NCBI GenBank assembly: GCA_913043075.1
Contig: CAJWLI010000023.1
Coordinates: 1 to 12,622 of the forward strand
Length of the DNA stretch: 12,622 nt
Source: an uncultured Gammaproteobacteria bacterium
Lineage (GTDB): Bacteria; Pseudomonadota; Gammaproteobacteria; Pseudomonadales; Azotimanducaceae
Direction: 5' to 3'
Numbering within the stretch: position 1 is the stretch's first letter; every line of letters begins with the position of its first letter. Shown one piece after another: positions 6,716-12,622 of this stretch. The translations under genes and the position numbers were made by a program. Under the pieces are notes generated by a model that saw only the letters and a list, made by a program, of their open reading frames with translations, had not been told where the DNA came from and did no database searches.

Positions 6716-7730
6716 TTAAACAAGTTTTTGTACCGGAAAATGCTAAGACTATATCTTGAATTGATGTCCAAGGATCGCCAATCTTTTCTCCTTTCACCAC
6801 GCGATCAATATCTCCTGTAACCAACAACATTTTTCCAATGGAATTGAGTTCTAATCGATCGACAGCATTCGATACAAGATTTTTCCGAGTCTCCCATACT
6901 CCTGCATCACGAATAGCTTTTGACAAGCTTTTTCCATGACTAGTATCGAACTTTATTGTCTCCAGCATCTTCAGCTCACGTGACAACATGTTGCAAATAA
7001 ACAACGGTTCAACACCCTCTGCTCGTAAAGCTTCAAGTATCCGAAAAGAGCGAGATACGTCTCCTTTCATGACGGTATCCACCAACCTAAAAATGTCAAA
7101 ACGCGAATTGTCGCTTACACTTTCTTTGATGTCATCCGACGTAATCTGTCTATTATCAACAGTGAGCTTTAATCTCTCAATTTCTTGCGAGGCAGCCAGT
7201 AAATTACCCTCGATCCGTTTCGAAAGCTCCGCTATCGCTTCTGTTGTAGCATCAAGCCCAGCGCGTTTTATTCTATCAGCGATCCATTTTGGAAGGTCTT
7301 TCTCACTCACCGGCCAGATTTGGACGAGAGTCGAGAGAGTTTCAATATCTTTAAACCATTTCGCTTTTAATACTCGGGCTTCCAATTTAGGGACGATAAC
7401 AATTACTGCAGTGTCCTCATCGGAGTTTTTAAAGAGCTCTTGAAGAGCTTTCGCTCCTTTATCTCCCGGAGTCTTAGAGGACATTCTAATTTCTATTAAT
7501 TTTTTCTCGGCGAACAACGAAAAACTATTGTTTTCAAAAAGAATACTATCCCAATCGAAGGAACCATCTATCATGAAAAGCTCGCGCCCTGAAAACCCTT
7601 CGTTGCCTAGTATATTTCTGAGCAACTGAGACGCCTCCTGGATCAGCAAGGGCTCATCGCCACTCAAGATAAAGAGACGAGCCTTTTTTTGAGAAACAAG
7701 GGAAGGTAATTGATTTAGATATGCTTTCAC
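6705..7730 (-). CDS. holA: DNA polymerase III subunit delta
   Basis: Delta subunit of the clamp loader, which opens the beta sliding clamp during replication. The 341 residues match E. coli HolA (343). Landmarks are LSGDEPLLIQE (22-32) at the start of the AAA-like domain, a beta-clamp-contact region around SLFAEKKLIE (71-80), and EGNLLAASQEIERL (174-187), all family hallmarks. As expected for delta there is no functional Walker A. The start is GTG, and its first bases form GTGA with the lptE stop, a 4-bp overlap typical of coupled translation. It is the last gene of the corC-lnt-leuS-lptE-holA run. In E. coli and many relatives nadD follows, but here the next gene is the oppositely oriented phosphatase, whose end overlaps by 11 bp. 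Confidence 0.92.
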   Translation of the reverse strand: MKAYLNQLPSLVSQKKARLFILSGDEPLLIQEASQLLRNILGNEGFSGRELFMIDGSFDWDSILFENNSFSLFAEKKLIEIRMSSKTPGDKGAKALQELFKNSDEDTAVIVIVPKLEARVLKAKWFKDIETLSTLVQIWPVSEKDLPKWIADRIKRAGLDATTEAIAELSKRIEGNLLAASQEIERLKLTVDNRQITSDDIKESVSDNSRFDIFRLVDTVMKGDVSRSFRILEALRAEGVEPLFICNMLSRELKMLETIKFDTSHGKSLSKAIRDAGVWETRKNLVSNAVDRLELNSIGKMLLVTGDIDRVVKGEKIGDPWTSIQDIVLAFSGTKTCLTSL

Positions 7731-8227
7731 TTAGGTTTTCGAATCCTAGCCAGGTTATATTGAGCCATCCTGACTATTTTATTAAGGAGTTCCTCTCTCA
7801 TCTCTCGTTGCAAAAGCAACTGCTCTTCGTAGCTAGCTGCCTGATTAGTGGAGCTAACAGCGTAAAATTTCCTTGAGGAGAGGACTGTTTCTGGAACGAT
7901 TATCCTGTCACCAATGGCAATGAAAAAGATCAGTTCAATAGTCAACTCGTATTGAGCAGCACTCATTGAAACTGTTGTCAGTACTGTTCGCCGAGACGAT
8001 TTTTCCGACAAAAGGTTTATAATCAAAGGATCTGTGCTTGTTTCATCCCTTCCTTTTTCGAAAACAGCCAAAATCTCGTTTAAAATTTTCTCGCTTTTAA
8101 TGGCTGAAGGAGCGCTAGTTACAAGAACTTTGTCTAATTCTGCATAAAGATCTCCTCGTAACTGGAAGCCGCAAGATGCAAGAACTGAAACCAAGCTCAA
8201 TAACAAAAACCGTTTAAACGACGACAA
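7727..8227 (-). CDS. lptE: LPS-assembly lipoprotein LptE
   Basis: Outer-membrane lipoprotein that plugs the LptD barrel during lipopolysaccharide export. The N-terminus has a lipoprotein signal peptide: Lys5-Arg6, a hydrophobic core, and the lipobox LASC with the acylated Cys19, followed by GFQLRG, the usual LptE opening. The 166 residues are shorter than E. coli LptE (193) because the C-terminal tail beyond the last helix is absent. Identification rests on the lipobox, the CGFQLRG start and the conserved leuS-lptE-holA order, since the rest of the protein diverges quickly. The start is TTG, supported because it gives a properly proportioned signal peptide. It overlaps the leuS end by 14 bp and has only a weak AAGA upstream. 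Lnt, which adds the third acyl chain to such lipoproteins, is encoded two genes upstream. Confidence 0.88.
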   Translation of the reverse strand: MSSFKRFLLLSLVSVLASCGFQLRGDLYAELDKVLVTSAPSAIKSEKILNEILAVFEKGRDETSTDPLIINLLSEKSSRRTVLTTVSMSAAQYELTIELIFFIAIGDRIIVPETVLSSRKFYAVSSTNQAASYEEQLLLQREMREELLNKIVRMAQYNLARIRKPK

Positions 8228-10676
8228 AATTTAAAATCTTATTTGGAATATGGATGATTTTATCAACGCTCTTGTCTAACAGAAACTTTTTAATATTATC
8301 TGCATCTTCTGCTATCTCTATAAGTTCTTTCTTGCGACAGTTCATCGGAACAATCAATTTCCCTCTCACTTTCCCATTTACTTGCACAGCTATTTCTACC
8401 GAGGTTTTCTCAAGCGCTAATTCATCAACCTCGGGCCAACAGGATTCCTCGATAACCCCTAGGCCCAATTCTTTCCAAAGCTCGTGGCATACGTGTGGGG
8501 TGATCGGGGACATAATTTGAAGCGAAATCTTTAATGCCTCAAACACCACAGCTCGACCCTCAGCAGAATCATCATCAAATTTTATTACCTGATTAATGAG
8601 AGACATTACCGCAGCAATTACTGTATTGAAAGTTAGTCGTCGATCAAAATCATCTTCACATTTTTGCAATGTCTCGTACGTCTTTCTTCTTAATTCTTTT
8701 TGCCGGTCATTTAAGTTCTCATGAAAGATCGGACCATAGTCAAGTGTTCCATCAAAATTAACTAGCACAGTATTCCACAGTTTGGTTCTTAGCCATTTGC
8801 TCGCTGATTCAACTCCGTTTTCAGCCCATTCAAAAGCCTGCTCGGGCGGAGCGGAAAACATCATAGCCATCCTTACAGAATCAGAGCCATATTCATCCAT
8901 TAGTTGCTGAGGGTCGCCGGCATCTCCTGCAGATTTTGACATTTTTGACCCTCCCTGAAGCACCATACCTAGGGCAAGGAGTTTTTTAAATGGCTCATCA
9001 GTGTCAACCAAACCCTCGTCCCGCATTGCCTTGTGGAAAAATCTGGCATAAAGCAGATGAAGAATGGCATGCTCCTCACCACCAACATAATGGTCCACAG
9101 AGCCCCAATAATTTGCTCTGTTGTCTAACATAGCGTGATTAGAATCGCTGGAGGCAAAACGAGCGTAGTACCAAGACGATTCCATAAAAGTATCAAACGT
9201 ATCGGTCTCTCGGATAGCATCTTTCCCGCAACTAGGACAAAAGGTCGTGTACCACTCGGGCATATTTTTGAGTGGAGAGCCGACACCCTCGAATTCTACT
9301 TCGGTAGGTAAGGTAACCGGCAAATCTTCAGCTGGAACAGGCACCGCACCACAAACTTTGCAATTAATGATGGGTATTGGACAGCCCCAATACCTTTGTC
9401 TTGAAACTCCCCAGTCCCTTAGCCGATAGTTTATTTGTCGCCGACCTTTATCTCTTTTCTCTAGTGCCTCGGTGATACCGTTGAATGCTTCAATGAAACT
9501 GAGCCCGTCGTACTCTCCCGAATTAACGAGTGTTCCTTTTCCTGTATAAGCGCTTTTCTCGGAGTCGTGCGAATCATTCGAATTAGACTCTGGAAACACA
9601 ACGTTTTTTATCGGCAAATCATATTTTTTAGCGAATTCCCAATCCCTTTGATCATGCCCGGGAACCGACATCACCGCGCCAGAACCATAATCCATGAGCA
9701 CGAAATTCGCCACCCAAATAGGAATCGGATCCCCGGTGATAGGGTGCTCAGCATAAAGCCCAGTGAACATCCCCTGTTTCTCGAGCTTAGCTATCTCAGC
9801 TTCCGCGACTTTTACTTGATTACAGGCGAAGATGAAATCAGAGAGTTGTTGGTTTCCTTTCGAAGCCTCTTCTAGAAGGGGGTGCTGCGGAGCCAAAGCA
9901 AGGTAAGTTACACCAAAAAGAGTATCTGGCCGCGTTGTGTAAACCTGCAATGCGGGCCCTTCAGGCAGAGAGAAACTTATTTGGACTCCCTCGGATCGAC
10001 CTATCCAATTCCTTTGCATCGTTTTTACTTTTTCTGGCCATCCAGGCAGATCGTCTAGGTTTTCCAAAAGTTCTTTAGCATAGTCTGTAATCTTGACAAA
10101 CCATTGCTCTAGCTCTTTTCTCTCAACCGGAGCATTGGACCTCCAACCTAGACCATCTATGACCTGTTCATTGGCCAAAACGGTCTTATCTACAGGATCC
10201 CAATTCACCATTGCAGCTTTCTTATAAACCAACCCTTTTTTAAATAAGCGAAGAAAAAACCATTGCTCCCAGCGATAGTAAGAAGGATCGCTGGTAGCAA
10301 ATTCTCGACTCCAATCAAATGCGAAGCCTAATTTTTGCAATTGAGTTCGCATGTAAGAGATGTTTTGCGTCGTCCAATCAGCTGGGGCTATTTTTCGTTT
10401 AATTGCAGCATTTTCTGCCGGAAGTCCGAAGGCATCCCACCCCATGGGCTGCATCACGTTTTTTCCTTTCAGCCGCTGAAAACGCCCTATTACATCTCCC
10501 AAAGTATAATTCCGGACGTGTCCCATGTGCAGCTGGCCGCTGGGATACGGGAACATAGAGAGGCAATAAAATTTGTCTTGTTTCGAGCTTTCAGAAGCCT
10601 CAAAACTTTTATTCTCTTTCCAGAATCTTTGGGCAGATTCCTCTATTTTTTTGTGATCATATTTAGCAAGAGACAT
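8214..10676 (-). CDS. leuS: Leucyl-tRNA synthetase
   Basis: Class I synthetase charging tRNA-Leu in the cytoplasm. The 820 residues are slightly fewer than E. coli LeuRS (860). Motifs: the HIGH-equivalent HMGH at 50-53 after PYPSGQL, the CP1 editing domain (about 225-420) with its TTRPDTLFG threonine-rich element and a later HDQRDWEFA motif, FMESSWYYARF in the catalytic core, and KMSKS at 578-582. Four cysteines, C439/C442 (CKVC) and C480/C483 (CPSC), form a likely zinc knuckle that E. coli LeuRS lacks but Pseudomonas and betaproteobacterial enzymes have. The C-terminal anticodon and tRNA-binding domains appear complete, including the late VQVNGKVRGK motif. The ATG has AGGT 7 nt upstream. It lies 50 bp downstream of lnt and overlaps lptE by 14 bp. 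No T-box or leader peptide was seen. Confidence 0.97.
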   Translation of the reverse strand: MSLAKYDHKKIEESAQRFWKENKSFEASESSKQDKFYCLSMFPYPSGQLHMGHVRNYTLGDVIGRFQRLKGKNVMQPMGWDAFGLPAENAAIKRKIAPADWTTQNISYMRTQLQKLGFAFDWSREFATSDPSYYRWEQWFFLRLFKKGLVYKKAAMVNWDPVDKTVLANEQVIDGLGWRSNAPVERKELEQWFVKITDYAKELLENLDDLPGWPEKVKTMQRNWIGRSEGVQISFSLPEGPALQVYTTRPDTLFGVTYLALAPQHPLLEEASKGNQQLSDFIFACNQVKVAEAEIAKLEKQGMFTGLYAEHPITGDPIPIWVANFVLMDYGSGAVMSVPGHDQRDWEFAKKYDLPIKNVVFPESNSNDSHDSEKSAYTGKGTLVNSGEYDGLSFIEAFNGITEALEKRDKGRRQINYRLRDWGVSRQRYWGCPIPIINCKVCGAVPVPAEDLPVTLPTEVEFEGVGSPLKNMPEWYTTFCPSCGKDAIRETDTFDTFMESSWYYARFASSDSNHAMLDNRANYWGSVDHYVGGEEHAILHLLYARFFHKAMRDEGLVDTDEPFKKLLALGMVLQGGSKMSKSAGDAGDPQQLMDEYGSDSVRMAMMFSAPPEQAFEWAENGVESASKWLRTKLWNTVLVNFDGTLDYGPIFHENLNDRQKELRRKTYETLQKCEDDFDRRLTFNTVIAAVMSLINQVIKFDDDSAEGRAVVFEALKISLQIMSPITPHVCHELWKELGLGVIEESCWPEVDELALEKTSVEIAVQVNGKVRGKLIVPMNCRKKELIEIAEDADNIKKFLLDKSVDKIIHIPNKILNFVVV

Positions 10677-10726
10677 CGAACGAACCTAAAAAACTCAGGG
10701 GATATTCTATCGCATCAAAAAGATTT

Positions 10727-12220
10727 TCATATGCCAGAGCTCTTTTTAATTTTTTGAATGCGACTACTACAAAAAATCAAAACAGCAAAAGCGATGGAGA
10801 GGATAGGCCAACTCCCGAAGCTCTGGAAAGGAGTATGGCCTGACCTCATTTCAACATCGTGACGCAGCACCCCTCTCGTAAACTGGGGCAATGAACTAAG
10901 GACCTTTCCTTTGCTGTTTATCACCGCCGTGACCCCATTATTAGTGGCTCGAATTAACCAGCGCTCATTCTCTAACGCTCTCATGCGAGCCAACTGCAGA
11001 TGCTGCCACGGACCTATCGAGGAACCGAACCATGTGTCATTGCTTACAGTTAAAATAAAGGCGGGATCATCATCTGCCCTTCGGACTAAATCAGGATATG
11101 CAATCTCATAGCAAATAGAACTCGAAATATTTTTTCCATTGATAGCTAAGGGAGATTGCACCGATGGACCAGGAATATTCCTAGACATCGGCAAATCAAA
11201 AAAAGAGATGACACCGCGAAGATGGTTTTCCATCGGAACAAACTCGCCGAAAGGTACTAGTCTTCTTTTTTTATAACTCCCTTCAGCTTTGCCTATTCCA
11301 AGCACTGTGTTTTGAAATTCTCCGTCTTTTGTCAAAGACGGGATCCCGAAAATTAAGCCAGTGCCTTTAGCATTAAGACTATCACCATAGACCGACAACT
11401 CAGAGGAGATACTTTCTCTTAAATAAGTTATCGAAGCTTCCGGCCATACAATTAAGTCTCGACCCTGCTCGCTTTTGCTCAGATCTAAGTAGTCCTTAAA
11501 TATTTGACGCCGATTTTCAGGACGCCATTTAGTTTCTTGATCTACATTGCCCTGAAGAAGAGAAACCGAAAGCTCTCCTGTGATATTTGTAAAGCTCCAC
11601 CGCTCAAGAAGGGGGGACAGGAGCAAAAGAAAAATTGCGAGGAAAAAATGCTGATCTATCTTTTTCTGAACTAATTTTAATAAATTCAGAGAAACGTATA
11701 GGCAAATAAAAGACACCCCAAATACACCTAATAATGGAGAGAAATTTACTAGCCAGCTTCCCATCGCGCCGTAACCCAAAAAAAGCCAAGGAAACCCAGT
11801 AAGAAACCAACTTCGAATCCATTCCGAAATGACCCATACGGAAATAAAAGCGAGCATAGCTAGGCTATCTGAACCTCGAAAAAATCGGGCGTATATAAAA
11901 CCACCCGGAAGAATCATTAAGGAGTACAAAACGACAAACAGCAATACCAGAAAACCCGATAAAAAAATCGAGGCGTGACCATAATCATGAATTGAGAAAA
12001 ATATCCAATGTACTCCAACAAGAAAAGTTCCCAAAGTGAAAGAGTAAAAAATAGAAACCGTTCCAAATACGCTCCCTTCTCGAGTTAGCAGGTACAACAC
12101 AGGAGGGGAAACAAAAGCTACTATCCAGAAATCAAAGGGAGATAAGCTAAGAGGCAACGCCGCCCCAGCAAGAAACCCTAGAAGGACTTTTCTTTTATTG
12201 GAGAAGGGAGTTTTCCTCAT
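10727..12220 (-). CDS. lnt: Apolipoprotein N-acyltransferase
   Basis: Integral inner-membrane enzyme that N-acylates the lipid-modified cysteine of lipoproteins, the last maturation step before Lol sorting. The 497 residues match E. coli Lnt (512). The N-terminal half (about 10-210) holds a series of hydrophobic membrane segments. The periplasmic nitrilase-type domain carries the catalytic triad E261 (VWPEAS), K318 (KRRLVPFGE) and C370 (ICYE), plus the second essential Glu at 326 in the same LVPFGE motif. These align with E. coli E267, K335, C387 and E343. A final membrane segment and a basic tail (KIKKS) end the protein. The ATG lies 6 bp after the corC stop with a poor Shine-Dalgarno, so coupling to corC is likely. 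The corC-lnt pairing is widely conserved. Confidence 0.95.
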   Translation of the reverse strand: MRKTPFSNKRKVLLGFLAGAALPLSLSPFDFWIVAFVSPPVLYLLTREGSVFGTVSIFYSFTLGTFLVGVHWIFFSIHDYGHASIFLSGFLVLLFVVLYSLMILPGGFIYARFFRGSDSLAMLAFISVWVISEWIRSWFLTGFPWLFLGYGAMGSWLVNFSPLLGVFGVSFICLYVSLNLLKLVQKKIDQHFFLAIFLLLLSPLLERWSFTNITGELSVSLLQGNVDQETKWRPENRRQIFKDYLDLSKSEQGRDLIVWPEASITYLRESISSELSVYGDSLNAKGTGLIFGIPSLTKDGEFQNTVLGIGKAEGSYKKRRLVPFGEFVPMENHLRGVISFFDLPMSRNIPGPSVQSPLAINGKNISSSICYEIAYPDLVRRADDDPAFILTVSNDTWFGSSIGPWQHLQLARMRALENERWLIRATNNGVTAVINSKGKVLSSLPQFTRGVLRHDVEMRSGHTPFQSFGSWPILSIAFAVLIFCSSRIQKIKKSSGI

Positions 12221-12226
12221 TTAAAT

Positions 12227-12622
12227 TTATTCAGAAATTCGAAAAACCTTAAAAAGATGAACCCTGCGGCCGTCGGCATTAAGGACTTTGAAACAAAACT
12301 CATCGATCTGGACTTCCTCTCCCCTGCTAGGGAGGTGTCCAAACGCGTGTGTAACTACGCCTCCGACTGTCTCAAATTCTTCGGTGCTCAAGCTCGTATC
12401 AAAGTATTCATTAAAATCATCAATATCGGTGAGCGCGCGGACCGAATAAGTGCCGTCATTGTGTTCTTTTATGGAGCCTTTTTCTTCGAAATCGTACTCA
12501 TCCTCAATATCGCCGACAATTTGTTCAAGAACATCTTCAATAGTCACGATGCCACTGACGCCACCATACTCATCGTAAACTACCGCCAAATGATTTCTCG
12601 CTGCTCTAAATTCTTGCAATAA
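12227..12622 (-). CDS. corC: CorC/YbeX family CBS-domain protein, C-terminal part (5' end outside window)
   Basis: The frame runs open to the window edge, so the gene is cut at its 5' end. The codon at 12617-12619 is TTG, but it is an internal Leu, preceded in frame by TTA. The visible 131 residues start in the second CBS domain (RNHLAVVYDEYGG, then VTIEDVLEQIVGDIEDEYD) and continue through the C-terminal CorC_HlyC domain (VRALTDIDDFNEYF to the end). This is the normal architecture of YbeX/CorC, associated with magnesium and cobalt efflux in Salmonella and with ribosome function in E. coli YbeX studies. The usual neighbours are ybeY and ybeZ upstream and lnt downstream, and lnt is indeed 6 bp away. 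The role is assigned by family only. Confidence 0.9.
   Translation of the reverse strand, partial: LLQEFRAARNHLAVVYDEYGGVSGIVTIEDVLEQIVGDIEDEYDFEEKGSIKEHNDGTYSVRALTDIDDFNEYFDTSLSTEEFETVGGVVTHAFGHLPSRGEEVQIDEFCFKVLNADGRRVHLFKVFRISE

Noticed and set aside
6988..7443. 151-codon plus-strand open frame opposite holA
   Set aside because: It is antisense to conserved HolA motifs. The translated product is Ser-rich without domains or a plausible ribosome site.
10677..10726. Separate leuS promoter in the lnt-leuS gap
   Set aside because: A TAGAAT hexamer is present on the minus strand, but no -35 element at suitable spacing was found in the 50-bp gap, so support is too weak to list it.
12257..12622. 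Plus-strand open frame opposite corC
   Set aside because: The minus-strand frame encodes unmistakable CBS and CorC_HlyC motifs, while the plus-strand product shows no recognisable domain.

Overview
The window looks like chromosome from a Gram-negative proteobacterium, most likely a gammaproteobacterium with a compact, moderately AT-rich genome (GC judged by eye only). The minus-strand run corC-lnt-leuS-lptE-holA is the gammaproteobacterial envelope/leuS neighbourhood, and LeuRS has the four-cysteine form seen in Pseudomonas and betaproteobacteria. LptE and Lnt require an outer membrane and lipoprotein maturation. Every base lies in or next to a gene, genes overlap or abut, and no tRNA, rRNA, CRISPR array or insertion sequence was seen. 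The only non-coding gap above 60 bp is 5980-6169.

Layout, left to right. (1) 1-2584, plus strand: the end of an ABC peptide importer operon. It holds the last 14 codons of an OppB/DppB-type permease, a complete OppC-type permease, and a fused two-domain ATPase (OppD/DppD-like half plus OppF/DppF-like half). (2) 5979-2599, minus strand: a three-gene operon of a CobS-like AAA+ ATPase, a CobT-like VWA protein and a Nudix hydrolase. CobS and CobT closely resemble the ATPase motor of the alphaproteobacterial aerobic cobaltochelatase, but no CobN or other cobalamin gene is visible. (3) 6170-6715, plus strand: a small histidine-phosphatase family enzyme, divergent from cobS and overlapping holA tail to tail. 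(4) 12622-6705, minus strand: corC (5' end outside the window), lnt, leuS, lptE and holA, a tightly packed and probably co-transcribed group.

How the genes work together. The Opp-like genes would encode the membrane and energy parts of a di/oligopeptide importer. CobS and CobT should form an AAA+/VWA machine that remodels a partner, either an unlinked CobN-like chelatase subunit or something else. Lnt completes lipoprotein acylation, and LptE is itself such a lipoprotein, so lnt and lptE are functionally linked. LeuS and HolA are housekeeping functions carried in the same operon.

The strongest lead is the orphan cobS-cobT-nudix cassette: an alphaproteobacterial-type chelatase motor beside a gammaproteobacterial core operon, lacking its usual substrate-binding subunit and followed directly by a Nudix enzyme with a variant Nudix box. 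The rest is conventional, with some notable start-codon and overlap arrangements. All family assignments come from motif recognition without any database search.
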